Source: Bog-473 sp963741995 (GTDB lineage: Bacteria; Actinomycetota; Acidimicrobiia; Acidimicrobiales; RAAP-2). From it: a stretch of 64,000 bases of DNA. The stretch covers positions 930,001 through 994,000 of the forward strand of contig CAVUKI010000001.1 in the NCBI GenBank assembly GCA_963741995.1. The letters run 5' to 3'. Below are positions 18,024 through 27,104 of the stretch, piece after piece. The translations under genes and the position numbers were made by a program. A model generated the notes under the pieces. The model had not been told where the DNA came from and made no database searches. It worked only from the letters and a program-made list of their open reading frames with translations. Every line of letters starts with the position of its first letter. The stretch's first letter is position 1.

Positions 18024-19202
18024 ATGTTCCTCGAAGAGAGCCCCGAACAGCAGCAACTGCGTGCGGAGCTGCGCCAGTACTACGCCGATCTCCTGACCGA
18101 GGAGGTGCGCGCCGGCCTGGCCGAAGGCGGCGAGGGCGGCGAGGCCTGGAGCCAGGTCGTGCGCCAGATCGGCAAGGACGGCTGGCTCGGCGTCGGGTGG
18201 CCGACCGAGTTCGGCGGGCAGGGTCGCCCCGCCACGGACCAGTTCATCTTCTTCGACGAGACGCGCCGCGCCGGCGCGCCGTTCCCCTTCGTCACCATCA
18301 ACACCGTCGGGCCGACCATCATGCGCTTCGGCACCGACGACCAGAAGTCGTTCTTCCTCCCGCAGATCCTCGCCGGCGAGCTGAACTTCGCCATCGGCTA
18401 CACCGAGCCCGAGGCCGGCACCGACCTGGCGTCGTTGCGCACGCGTGCCGTGCGCGACGGTGAGGAGTACGTCGTCAACGGGGCGAAGATCTTCACCAGC
18501 GGGGCCGACCAGGCCGACTACGTCTGGTTGGCCTGCCGCACCGATCCCGACGTCCCGAAGCACAAGGGCATCTCCATTCTGTGCGTGCCGACGACCTCGC
18601 CGGGCTTCGAGTGGTCGATCATCCATACCGTGGGCGGGCTGACGACGACGCAGACCTTCTACGACAACGTGCACGTGCCGGTGGCCAACCGCGTGGGCGA
18701 CGAGAACGAGGGCTGGCGCATGATCACCACCCAGCTCAATCACGAGCGAGTTGGTCTGGCCGCGTGGAGCGGACTGGCCATTTCGCTCTACGAGGACATC
18801 GTGGACTGGGCGGCGGCGCAGCCGACCGACGACGGCCGGACGCTGATTGCGCAGCCCTGGGTGCAGATGGATCTCGCCAAGTGCCACGCCGAGCTCCAGG
18901 CCATGTGGTTGCTCAACTGGCGCATGGCCGTGCACGTGGCCGACGGGGAGCTCACCGGCGCCGAGTCCTCGTCGATCAAGGTCTTCGGGACGGAGCGGAT
19001 CATCGAGGTGACGCGTCTGCTGCTGGGGGTGGTGGGCGCCGCCGGCTACCTCGTGCCGGGCTCGCCCGGCGCCGTGCTGCGCGGCCGGGTGGAGGCCACG
19101 GGCCGCCAGGCGCAGATCAACACTTTCGGGGGCGGTGTCAACGAGGTGCAGCGCGAGATCGTGGCGACGGCCGGGCTGGGTATGACCCGGGGGGCGCGGT
19201 GA
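18024..19202 (+). CDS. fadE29: acyl-CoA dehydrogenase, FadE29 (ChsE2)-like
   Basis: 392 residues, close to FadE29 of M. tuberculosis (~387). The opening 'MFLEESPEQQQLRAELRQYY', the FAD block 'AIGYTEPEAGTDLASLRTRA' and the end 'FGGGVNEVQREIVATAGLG' are as remembered for that protein. FadE29 and FadE28 form an alpha2beta2 dehydrogenase acting on the three-carbon side chain of a cholesterol intermediate CoA ester. Here it opens a five-gene run with chsH2, fadE28, chsH1 and ltp2 homologues. The next gene starts inside its stop codon (GTGA). Assignment rests on motif recall and operon context; no database search was made. Confidence 0.9.
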   Translation: MFLEESPEQQQLRAELRQYYADLLTEEVRAGLAEGGEGGEAWSQVVRQIGKDGWLGVGWPTEFGGQGRPATDQFIFFDETRRAGAPFPFVTINTVGPTIMRFGTDDQKSFFLPQILAGELNFAIGYTEPEAGTDLASLRTRAVRDGEEYVVNGAKIFTSGADQADYVWLACRTDPDVPKHKGISILCVPTTSPGFEWSIIHTVGGLTTTQTFYDNVHVPVANRVGDENEGWRMITTQLNHERVGLAAWSGLAISLYEDIVDWAAAQPTDDGRTLIAQPWVQMDLAKCHAELQAMWLLNWRMAVHVADGELTGAESSSIKVFGTERIIEVTRLLLGVVGAAGYLVPGSPGAVLRGRVEATGRQAQINTFGGGVNEVQREIVATAGLGMTRGAR

Positions 19203-20320
19203 GCGCGGCGGCTGCTGCGGCTGCATCTGCTGCTGCGTCTGCGTCTGCGTCTGCGTCTGCATCGACGGAGGGCCGTTTCGAAGAGCTGGCGGCGTTCCCT
19301 GACCACAGTGCCGAACTCGCCGTTCTGGTCGGGCAGGCGGCGGGCCCGCCGAGCCTGGCCCCCGACGCGGTCAACGCGCCGATGATTCGGCACTGGGTCG
19401 AGGCCATGGGCGACCACAACCCGGTGTACGTGTCCGACGACGCGGCGCGCGCCGCCGGCTACGACGAGCTGATCGCCCCGCCCACCATGCTGCAGGCCTG
19501 GATCATGCGGGGCCTGCGTCTCTCGCTCCTCACCGAGGAGGCCCGGGCGCAAGGGGCTGGGCAGGGGAGCGGGCCGAACGAGAGGATGATGGGCCTGCTC
19601 GATGACGAGGGCCTCACATCGGTGGTCGCGACCAACTGCACGCAGCACTACGGACGTCCCCTGGTGGTCGGAGATCGGCTGCTGGTGCGCTCGGTGATCG
19701 AGGCGATCTCGGATCCCAAGCGCACCGGACTGGGCACGGGACGCTTCATCACCACGCGACTCGACTACGTGGCGGTCCCCGACGCCGACGTGCCGGTATG
19801 GCCGGCGTCCGACGGCGAGGTGCAGTCGCTCTACGAGGCCGGGGACCCCGTGGCCACCATGCGCTTCCGCATCCTCAAGTACCTGCCGCCGGTGAAGAAG
19901 GCGGCCCGGCCGCCGCGCCCGCGACCGGCCGTCACGCAGGACAACGCCTTCTGGTTCGAGGGCGCCCGCGCCCACAAGCTGCTGATTCAGCACTGCACCT
20001 CGTGCGGCACGCTGCGCCACCCGCCGCTGCCGGCCTGCGCGGTCTGCGGCTCCCTCGAGTGGGACAGCGTGGAGTCGAGTGGCCGCGGCACGCTGTACTC
20101 CTACGTCGTGGTGCACTACCCCCAGGTGCCCTCGTTCGAGTACCCGCTGCCGATCGGGCTGATCGAGCTGGAGGAGGGGACCCGGCTGGTGGCCAACCTC
20201 GAGGGCATCGGCCACGATGCGATCGAGATCGGCATGCGCCTCGAAGCCGAATTCGTGGACTTCGACGACGAACTCTCGCTGCCCGTGTTCGTGCCGGCGG
20301 GTGCAGGGGAGGACGCCTGA
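19199..20320 (+). CDS. chsH2: MaoC/DUF35 fused enoyl-CoA hydratase subunit, ChsH2-like
   Basis: 373 residues from GTG 19199. After a low-complexity Ala/Ser start (~23 residues, coded by TCTGCG repeats) comes a MaoC-type hotdog domain (~30-230: 'MIRHWVEAMGDHNPVYV', 'DELIAPPTMLQAW') and then a DUF35 part (~250-370) with the zinc ribbon 'CTSCGTLRHPPLPACAVC' and an OB fold. This fusion is the plan of mycobacterial ChsH2 (~311 residues), which with ChsH1 hydrates the side-chain enoyl-CoA, while the DUF35 part docks Ltp2. It is coupled to its neighbours by GTGA and TGATG overlaps. Confidence 0.9.
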   Translation: MSAAAAAAASAAASASASASASTEGRFEELAAFPDHSAELAVLVGQAAGPPSLAPDAVNAPMIRHWVEAMGDHNPVYVSDDAARAAGYDELIAPPTMLQAWIMRGLRLSLLTEEARAQGAGQGSGPNERMMGLLDDEGLTSVVATNCTQHYGRPLVVGDRLLVRSVIEAISDPKRTGLGTGRFITTRLDYVAVPDADVPVWPASDGEVQSLYEAGDPVATMRFRILKYLPPVKKAARPPRPRPAVTQDNAFWFEGARAHKLLIQHCTSCGTLRHPPLPACAVCGSLEWDSVESSGRGTLYSYVVVHYPQVPSFEYPLPIGLIELEEGTRLVANLEGIGHDAIEIGMRLEAEFVDFDDELSLPVFVPAGAGEDA

Positions 20321-21466
20321 TGGACTTCAAACTGAGCGACGAGCAGCTGGCGGTCTCCGAGGCCGCCGGCGGGCTGTTCTCCGGTCTGGTCGACGCGGAG
20401 AAGATCGCCGCGGTCGAGAGCAGCACCGAGCGCATCGATCGTGATCTCTGGCAGGCGTTGGCGTCTGCTGACTTGCTGGGGCTCGCCGTCCCGGAGTCCG
20501 ACGGCGGCGCCGGCTACGGCCTGATGGAACTGTGCCTGTTGCTCGAAGCGCAGGGGAACGCGGTGGCCCCCGTGCCGCTGTGGTCCACGCTCGTGCTCGG
20601 AGCGCTGCCGCTGGCCCGCTTCGGCTCGGACGCCCAGCGCGCCGCCTGGCTGCCCGGCGTCGTCGCCGGCGAGGTGATCCTCACGGCCGCGCTGAGTGGC
20701 ACTGCCGGCAGCCCGACCTCCATGCCGTCGGTGCGCGCCAGCGCGTCGGGCGAGGGTTGGCGACTGGACGGGACCGAGCTGGCCGTGCCCCAGGCCCACC
20801 TGGCGGACCGTATCGTCCTGCCCGCCGCGCACCGGAGACGGTGGCGTGCTCCTGGTCCTGCTCGACCCCGCAGCGCCGGGCGTCACGTTCGAGCGCGCCG
20901 CCACCACCAACCGCGAGATCCACCCGCACCTGCACGTCGCCGCTGTGACGGTGGGAGAGGACGACGTCCTCGCCGGCCCGGACGCCGGGCGCGCCGCGCT
21001 CGACGTCCTGCAGGTGGCCGCCACCACGGCGTTGTGCGCGCTGCAGGTCGGTGTGTGCGAGGCCGCGCTGACGAAGACGGCGACCTACCTGAACAGCCGC
21101 CAGCAGTTCGGCCGTCCGTTGAGCACGTTCCAGGGCACCATGCTGCGGGCGGCCGACGCCGCCATCGACATCGAGGCGATGCGCGTCACGTGGCAGAACG
21201 CGGCCTGGCGCTTCGATGCGGGCCGGGACGCCGCCGACGCCGCCCGGGTGGCCAAGTGGCAGGCCTCCGAGCGCGGACAGCGGACCGTGCACGCCACCCA
21301 GCACCTGCACGGGGGCATGGGGGCGGATATCTCCTACCCGATCCACCGTTATTTCCTCTGGGGCAAGCAGATCGAGTTGCTGTTGGGGGGGCCGAGCGCG
21401 CAGCTGGCCAAGCTCGGGGCCGACATCGCCGCGCAGGCGCTGGCCCGGGCGGAGACGACGGCGTGA
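20320..21466 (+). pseudogene. fadE28: acyl-CoA dehydrogenase, FadE28 (ChsE1)-like, frameshifted
   Basis: The start ATG 20320 overlaps the chsH2 stop by one base ('MDFKLSDEQLAVSEAAGGLF'). The frame is good to 'DRIVLPAA' and the remainder ('TGDGGVLLVLLDPAAPGV', 'CALQVGVCEAALTKTATYL', 'QHLHGGMGADISYPIHRYFLW') lies in the next frame up to the TGA at 21464-21466. Removing one base at 20828-20832 gives ~381 residues. The short-subunit type is expected to pair with the FadE29-like protein. Since every neighbour is intact and coupled, a base-calling error is more likely than a dead gene. Confidence 0.88.
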
Positions 21467-21942
21467 GCGCGGCTGCGTCTGCCGCGGCGGGCCTCGATCT
21501 CTCCGGGCCTGTCTTCTCTACCGTCAGCGTGGGCGACGAGCTCCCGACCCTGGTGCTCCCGATCACCCGCACGCTGATCGTGTCGGGAGCCATCGCGAGC
21601 CGTGACTACCAGGACGTGCACCACGATTCGGTGCTGGCCAAGGAGCGCGGCTCCCAGGACATCTTCATGAACATCCTGACGACCAACGGACTGGTCGGGC
21701 GCTACGTGACCGACTGGTCGGGTCCGCGCAGCCGGCTGTCGGAGGTCGACATCCGGCTGGGCGCGCCGAATCATCCCGATTGCACCATGACCCTGACCGG
21801 GTCGGTGACCGGGAAGGGGGAGCTGACCGACGACGGGCGCTACGGCGCCGTGACCGTCTCGCTGCGCGGGGCCAACGACGTGGGCGACCACGTGACCGGC
21901 ACGGTCACCGTGCTCCTCCCTGTGGCGGAACGGACGTCCTGA
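21463..21942 (+). CDS. chsH1: MaoC-family hydratase subunit, ChsH1-like
   Basis: 159 residues from GTG 21463 (GTGA overlap with the dehydrogenase). A hotdog fold with the hydratase motif 'RDYQDVHHDSVLAKERGSQDIF' (catalytic Asp and His region, residues ~48-69). Mycobacterial ChsH1 (~139 residues) carries the active site of the ChsH1-ChsH2 hydratase. An Ala/Ser-rich head is again present. It ends in TGATG shared with ltp2. Confidence 0.88.
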   Translation: MSAAASAAAGLDLSGPVFSTVSVGDELPTLVLPITRTLIVSGAIASRDYQDVHHDSVLAKERGSQDIFMNILTTNGLVGRYVTDWSGPRSRLSEVDIRLGAPNHPDCTMTLTGSVTGKGELTDDGRYGAVTVSLRGANDVGDHVTGTVTVLLPVAERTS

Positions 21943-23126
21943 TGGCGTCCTCCCACTCGTTCTCGGGCGCGACCGCCATCGCCGGCATCGGCGCCACCGA
22001 GTTCTCCAAGGACTCGGGTCGCTCGGAGCTCCGGCTGGCCGTCGAGGCGGTCGCCGCCGCGCTGGCGGACGCCGGCATCGCCCCGTCCGAGGTGCAGGGG
22101 ATGGTGACGTTCAGCTCGGACACCAATCCCGACATCGACATCTCACGCAGCCTGGGCATCGGCGACCTGACCTTCTTCAGCCGCATCCACTACGGCGGCG
22201 GCGCGGCATGCGCCACCATCCAGCAGGCTGCGCTGGCGGTCTCCTCGGGCGTGGCCGACGTCGTGGTCTGCTATCGCGCCTTCAACGAGCGATCGGGCAG
22301 CCGCTTCGGCGCCGGGGTCCAGGGACGGCCACCGATGCCGACGGCCGAGAACGCGCACATGGCCTCGTACCTGCCCGTCGGATTGCTGACCCCCGCCTCG
22401 TGGGTGGCCATGGCGGCGCAGCGCTACCTGCACGAGACGGGTGCCACGAGCGAGGACCTCGGCCGGGTGGCGGTGGCCGACCGCAAGCACGCGGCGACCA
22501 ACCCGAAGGCATGGTTCTACGAGCAGCCGATCACGCTGGAGGAGCATCAGAACAGCCGCTTCATCGTCGAGCCGCTGCACCTGCTCGATTGCTGCCAGGA
22601 GACCGACGGGGGACAGGCGCTGGTGGTGACCTCCCTCGAGCGCGCCCGCGACCTGCAGACCGACCCGGTGGTCATTCGCGCCGCGGCGCAGGGCTCCGGG
22701 GCGGGCCAGGACATGATGACCAGCTACTACCGGGACGACCTGCTCGGGCTGCCCGAAATGGCGGTCGTGGCCCGTCAGCTGTGGGAGACCTCGGGGCTCG
22801 GGCCCGACGACATGCAGGCGGCCATCCTGTACGACCACTTCACCCCCTACGTGCTCTACCAGTTGGAGGAGCTCGGGTTCTGCGCCAAAGGCGAGGCCAA
22901 GGACTTCGTGCGCGACGGTCGCCTGGAGCTCGGTGGCGAGCTGCCGATCAACACGCACGGCGGCCAACTCGGCGAGGCCTATCTCCACGGCATGAACGGC
23001 ATTGCCGAGGGCGCCCGGCTCGTGCGCGGCACCTCGGTGAACCAGGTGCCCGATGTCGAGCACGTGGTGGTGACGGCGGGCACCGGCGTACCGACGAGCG
23101 GTCTGGTCCTCGGCGTCGATCGCTGA
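21942..23126 (+). CDS. ltp2: lipid-transfer thiolase-like aldolase, Ltp2
   Basis: 394 residues, matching the ~386-residue Ltp2. Thiolase-fold blocks are 'GIGATEFSKDSGRS', 'GGGAACATIQQAALAVSSG' and 'NTHGGQLGEAYLHGMNGIAEG'; the tyrosine-rich 'YDHFTPYVLYQLEELGFC' is where Ltp2-type aldolases have their catalytic tyrosine in place of the thiolase cysteine. In mycobacteria Ltp2 cleaves the last side-chain unit of the steroid as propionyl-CoA by retro-aldol reaction, with the ChsH2 DUF35 domain. It closes the operon. Confidence 0.9.
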   Translation: MASSHSFSGATAIAGIGATEFSKDSGRSELRLAVEAVAAALADAGIAPSEVQGMVTFSSDTNPDIDISRSLGIGDLTFFSRIHYGGGAACATIQQAALAVSSGVADVVVCYRAFNERSGSRFGAGVQGRPPMPTAENAHMASYLPVGLLTPASWVAMAAQRYLHETGATSEDLGRVAVADRKHAATNPKAWFYEQPITLEEHQNSRFIVEPLHLLDCCQETDGGQALVVTSLERARDLQTDPVVIRAAAQGSGAGQDMMTSYYRDDLLGLPEMAVVARQLWETSGLGPDDMQAAILYDHFTPYVLYQLEELGFCAKGEAKDFVRDGRLELGGELPINTHGGQLGEAYLHGMNGIAEGARLVRGTSVNQVPDVEHVVVTAGTGVPTSGLVLGVDR

Positions 23127-23145
23127 GCGCAGTTACCAGCTCAGC
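23122..23145. terminator. stem-loop at convergent gene ends
   Basis: GCTGAGC (23122-23128) and GCTCAGC (23139-23145) can form a seven-base stem with a ten-base loop. It covers the stop of ltp2 and the end of the opposite gene. There is no T-run, so a terminator role is only suggested. Confidence 0.35.
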
Positions 23146-24002
23146 CGGTGGCGAGCCCGCAGCTCGTCAGTTCCGAGGTATAGCCGCCTGCGGTGATCTT
23201 GACCGGGCCGACCCCCGGTGCGTACCAGGTGGTCGCCTGCAATTCCTTCTTGAGGGTCGGCATGATGGCGGCCGCCAATTCCTTGGAGGCCCCCTTGGCG
23301 ACGTTCGTGAACGTGATGGCTTTCACCGTCAAGTGCACATCGACCAAATGGTGGAAGGTACCCATGGAGGTCCGCAGGGTGGTGACCGAGCCGCCTCGTT
23401 GTGCGAAATCGACGGCCATATCGAGCGCTGTGGCATTGGCCGGAAGGACGCTCCTGAGCTCGGCAATATCCGTCGCGCTCGAGCGGCGCGGCGATGTGCG
23501 CGTGGGACACCGTGGTCTTCCCGGAGAGCAGCGACTTGACACTCGGATCCGTGGTGTCGCCCGTGTAGTTGTACAGCTGCCCGGCGACCTGGCCGCCCGA
23601 CGGCACCGTGATCAGCTGCCCCGTTTTGCTCAAGATGTAGTGGAGTACGGCGTTCGTCGGTACAGATGTGCCGTCGACCGTCGACGAGCTCCCCTCGGTC
23701 ACCGTCACCGAGCGGCCTTGCGGGACGCTCCCCACCGACGACACCGTCAGGGTCTCCGTTCCCGTGGCGCCCCCTCCGGTGAGCGACTCGTGACAGGTCC
23801 AGCCGACTTTGAGCGGGAAGAAGTAGCCGGGCCACGTCGGGCCTCCGTTGGTGACCGCGCCGGCGCGGTTGCTCCAAGCGGCAGGAGGGCCGACGACGGC
23901 GAGGGCAACGAGTGCAGCACATGTCGTCACCAGCGCAATCACCGTCGCGGTGCCGGGCTCTGCGGTGCGGGTCCGCAGAATTCGTCTCGGCTGGATTGGC
24001 AT
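23141..24002 (-). pseudogene. secreted or membrane-anchored protein of unknown function, frameshifted
   Basis: From ATG 24002 a basic head and one hydrophobic segment ('TVIALVTTCAALVALAVVG', residues ~20-40) act as signal or anchor. The outside part starts 'YFFPLKVGWTCHE' and is rich in Thr, Ser and Gly. Around 23471-23485 the frame shifts: 'ATDIAELRSVLPANATALDMAVDFAQ' to 'ITAGGYTSELTSCGLATG' belongs to another frame ending at 23141. The corrected protein would have ~286 residues. I do not recognise the family; the late 'YAPGVGPVK' phrase recalls secreted TapB-like/DUF3108-type proteins, but this is weak. Confidence 0.65.
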
Positions 24003-24083
24003 CACGCTCCGTTCCCTCGTCCCGCCGTCCACTCCGCGTCCGGGGTCGGGTGAGCGCCCGATCGTAGTGGTGCGGCGCGACGG

Positions 24084-25805
24084 TCAGATGGGACGGTCGC
24101 CGACCGCGGCCTCGAGCGTCGCCGCCGCGTCGGCGTCCAGCAGCCGGTACGCCCCGCCCTTCTCGGCTTGCCACAGCACGGGATCGGCGCAGTTCCAACG
24201 CTCGGCCCGCAGCGATCGCTTGAGCACCTTGTTGGTGGCCGTGGCGGGGAGCGCCGCGCTCATGCGCACGAAACGGGGCGCCCACTTTGTGCCCAGATCG
24301 TCCTGCGCGGCCAGGAACCCGGTCAACGCATCCGCGTCGAGCGTGTCGAGACCGGGCCGAAGCTGCACCGCCGCCATGACCTGGTCGCCCACGACGGGGT
24401 CGGGCACGGCGTAGACCGACGCCAGCACGATGTCGGGGTGACGCTGCAGGATCCGCTCGATCGGGGCCGAGGCGAAATTCTCCCCGTCGACGCGGAGCCA
24501 GTCGTGGTCCCGGCCGGCGAAGTAGAAGAAGCCGACGTCGTCGCGGTAGGCCAGGTCGCCCGTCCAGTACCAGCCCTCCCGGAGCCGGGCCGTCTCTGCC
24601 TCAGCGTTGCGCCAGTACCCCTCGAATCCCGCACCACCAGCCTTGGACACCAACTCGCCGATGGCCTCCTCGGCGTTGAGCAGCCGGCCGTGGTCATCGA
24701 AACGGGCCGGCGGGCACTCGGCCCCGGTGGCCGGATTCAGCACGACGGTGCCCTCGGGCGCCCGCCCCAGTGCGCCGGGCGGCGTGTCCGGCGTCCGCTG
24801 CACCGTGGCGCCTCCTTCGGTCGAGCCGTAGGAGTCGGTGACGGCGACGCCGAAGCGCTCGGCGAAGCGCGCCACGTCATCGGTCGACCCTTCGTTGCCG
24901 AACGCGCGCACCAGCGGGTTGTCTGCGTCGTCCGGCCGCTCGGGTGTGGCGAGAATGAAGGACAGCGGCTTCCCCACGTAGTTGAAGTAGGTGGCTCCCG
25001 ACGCCCGCACGTCGGGGAGGAAGCCCGACGCGGAGAACCGCCCCGAGGCCGGGAGCGAGACGGCCGAGCCCGCCACGAGGGCCGGCCCCCAGCCGGCCAT
25101 CAGGGCATTGGAGTGGAAGAGCGGCATGGAGAGGTAGCAGACGTCACTCGGCTGGAGGTCATACATCTGCGCCACGATGGCCCCGATGCGGGCCAGCCGC
25201 CCCTGGCTGCACAGGCATGCCTTGGGCGCGCCGGAGGTTCCCGACGTAAAGAGCAGATAGCCCAACGACTCGGGTGTCACCGATCGGTCGGCCACCTCTT
25301 CGGGCTTGGCCCACGCGTAGGCCTCCAAGGTGCCCCGCGCCGATGCGGTGTCGAGCACGAGCACGCGCTCGTTGTCGCTCCGGACGTCTCCGAGTGCGAC
25401 GCCGATGCGCGCGCCCTCCACCAGGGGGAGGGAGGTGGTGTCGGTGATCAGGAACTGGCATTCGGTGTGGGCCAGGTCCCGCACCAACTCGTCGCCGCGG
25501 TGCGTCGGGTTGGCCCCGACCACGACGGCGCCGGCCAGCGCCGCCGCCTCGAGCCAGAAGATGAACTCGGGCACGTTGTCGAGGAGGAGGGCGACGTGGA
25601 ACGGCCCGTCCTGGCGGGTGGCCCGCAACCAGGCCGCCCGCGCCGCGGCCCGGGCGACCACCTCGGCGTGGCTCAGCCGGAGGTCGTTGGCCACCAGTCC
25701 GAGCCCGTCGACGTCGGCCAGCGCCAGGACCGCGTCGGTGATCGTTTCCGTGCGCGGCGCCGGTGTGGCGCCGGGCGTGGCAGGCTGCGCCTCAGCAGGG
25801 GTCAC
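24084..25805 (-). CDS. acyl-CoA synthetase (AMP-forming), FadD17-like
   Basis: 573 residues from GTG 25805 with 'ggag' eight bases ahead. The AMP-binding P-loop is 'LLFTSGTSGAPKACL', the adenine motif 'DSYGSTEGG', and the hinge 'YWTGDLAYRDDVGFFYFAGR' with the C-terminal lysine in 'ATNKVLKRSL'. It activates a carboxylic acid to its CoA thioester. Style and setting recall FadD17, the mycobacterial ligase for steroid acids with a long side chain. It is divergent from an LLM oxidoreductase, with a perfect KstR-like site between. Confidence 0.92.
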   Translation of the reverse strand: MTPAEAQPATPGATPAPRTETITDAVLALADVDGLGLVANDLRLSHAEVVARAAARAAWLRATRQDGPFHVALLLDNVPEFIFWLEAAALAGAVVVGANPTHRGDELVRDLAHTECQFLITDTTSLPLVEGARIGVALGDVRSDNERVLVLDTASARGTLEAYAWAKPEEVADRSVTPESLGYLLFTSGTSGAPKACLCSQGRLARIGAIVAQMYDLQPSDVCYLSMPLFHSNALMAGWGPALVAGSAVSLPASGRFSASGFLPDVRASGATYFNYVGKPLSFILATPERPDDADNPLVRAFGNEGSTDDVARFAERFGVAVTDSYGSTEGGATVQRTPDTPPGALGRAPEGTVVLNPATGAECPPARFDDHGRLLNAEEAIGELVSKAGGAGFEGYWRNAEAETARLREGWYWTGDLAYRDDVGFFYFAGRDHDWLRVDGENFASAPIERILQRHPDIVLASVYAVPDPVVGDQVMAAVQLRPGLDTLDADALTGFLAAQDDLGTKWAPRFVRMSAALPATATNKVLKRSLRAERWNCADPVLWQAEKGGAYRLLDADAAATLEAAVGDRPI

Positions 25806-25848
25806 CGCATCTCCAAACGTCTCTGACCTGGGGTGGAAGTCCCATTAT

Positions 25849-25862
25849 TGGAACACGTTGCA
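25849..25862. promoter_or_regulatory. KstR-like operator between fadD17-like and LLM genes
   Basis: TGGAACACGTTGCA fits TNNAACNNGTTNNA at every defined base. It lies 44 bases from the acyl-CoA synthetase start and 79 bases from the oxidoreductase ATG, so one site could govern both divergent genes. Confidence 0.6.
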
Positions 25863-25940
25863 CTTTAATCGGACCCGTGTTACCGTCGCAGGAGCGCCGG
25901 CGGAACGGACCGCGGCACCGTAGACGAGGACGTGCAACCC

Positions 25941-27071
25941 ATGGAATTCGGCATCTTCAACGCCGCGTGCCTGCTGCCGCGGTACGTCGAGCAGCACGGA
26001 GCCTCGGCCGAGCACGATCGCATCATGGACGAGGTCGCCTTCATCGTGGCGGCGGACAAGGCCGGCTTCAAGTACACCTGGGCCTCCGAGCACCACTTCC
26101 TCACCGAGTACTCGCACCTGTCGGCCTCCGAGTCCTTCCTGGCCTTCGTGGCCGCCAAGACCAACACCATCCACATCGGCTCGGGCATCTTCAACATCAC
26201 GCCGCCGGTGAACCACCCGGCCCGCATTGCCGAGCGGGTGGCCATGCTGGACCACCTGTCAGAAGGTCGCTTCGAGTTCGGCACCGGCCGTGGTTCCTCC
26301 ACCACCGAGCAGAAGGGGTTCGGGATCCAGGATTCCGAACTGACGCGTGAGATGGTGGCCGAGACCCTGCCGCAGATTGTCCGGATGTGGAAGGACGAGG
26401 ACTACAGCTACGACGGCAAGTTCTTCTCCATGCCCTCGCGCAACGTGCTGCCCAAGCCCTACTCGAAGCCCCACCCGCCCATCTGGATGGCGGCCGGGAG
26501 TCCCTCGACGTTCGACCTGGCGGCCGAGCTCGGCGTGGGCGTCCTGTGCTTCGGCTTCTCGACGGCCGACCAGCTGACGCCACTGGTCGCCCGCTACAAG
26601 GAGAAGATCGCGGACTGCACGAACCCGGTCGGCGGCTTCGTGAACAACAACGTCATGATCACGACGACCATGATCTGTATGGAGGACGGGGCCAAGGCGC
26701 GCAAGACCTTCCTCGAGGCGGACTCGAACTACCACCTGAGCCTGGTCTTCCGGTACCTCGACACGTTCCCGAAGCCGGCCGGGGTCCCCGAGTGGCCCGC
26801 CATCGTCCCGGCCATGGACGCCGACTCGCTCGACGCGGTCATCGCCTCGGGTGACGTCGCCGTCGGCACGCCCGACGAGGTCACCAAGGCGATCGAGCGC
26901 TACACCGCGACCGGCGCCGACCAGCTGTCCTTCGGCATGCTGTCGAGCTCCATGTCGATCGAGTCCTGCGAGGAAGCGGTCGAGACGTTCGGAAAGCACG
27001 TGCTGAAGAACTTCGACAAGGACCCCGTGCACAACACGACCAAGCAGCGGCTCGCCGCCGGCGGCTCCTAG
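25941..27071 (+). CDS. LLM-class flavin-dependent oxidoreductase
   Basis: 376 residues from ATG 25941; a GTG three codons earlier is possible. It is of the luciferase-like alkanal monooxygenase group: 'WASEHHFLTEYSHLSASESFL', 'IHIGSGIFNITPPVNHPARIAERVA' and 'GRFEFGTGRGSS' are its blocks. Total length is longer than the F420 types at 6475-8465, so a flavin-dependent monooxygenase is equally possible. It shares the divergent promoter with the acyl-CoA synthetase, which suggests a role in the same catabolic route. Confidence 0.9.
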   Translation: MEFGIFNAACLLPRYVEQHGASAEHDRIMDEVAFIVAADKAGFKYTWASEHHFLTEYSHLSASESFLAFVAAKTNTIHIGSGIFNITPPVNHPARIAERVAMLDHLSEGRFEFGTGRGSSTTEQKGFGIQDSELTREMVAETLPQIVRMWKDEDYSYDGKFFSMPSRNVLPKPYSKPHPPIWMAAGSPSTFDLAAELGVGVLCFGFSTADQLTPLVARYKEKIADCTNPVGGFVNNNVMITTTMICMEDGAKARKTFLEADSNYHLSLVFRYLDTFPKPAGVPEWPAIVPAMDADSLDAVIASGDVAVGTPDEVTKAIERYTATGADQLSFGMLSSSMSIESCEEAVETFGKHVLKNFDKDPVHNTTKQRLAAGGS

Positions 27072-27104
27072 CCCGCCTAGCCCGCCCAGCCCGCCTAGCC
27101 CTCC
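27069..27104. repeat. four 9-base tandem repeats holding two convergent stop codons
   Basis: TAGCCCGCC is present four times with two base changes. The plus-strand gene stops on the first TAG (27069-27071), and the minus-strand kinase stops on the CTA at 27095-27097. Confidence 0.8.

Noticed and set aside
25871..25885. Second KstR-like site (ACCCGTGTTACC) close to the one at 25849
   Set aside because: Only one half-site fits; the AAC arm is absent.
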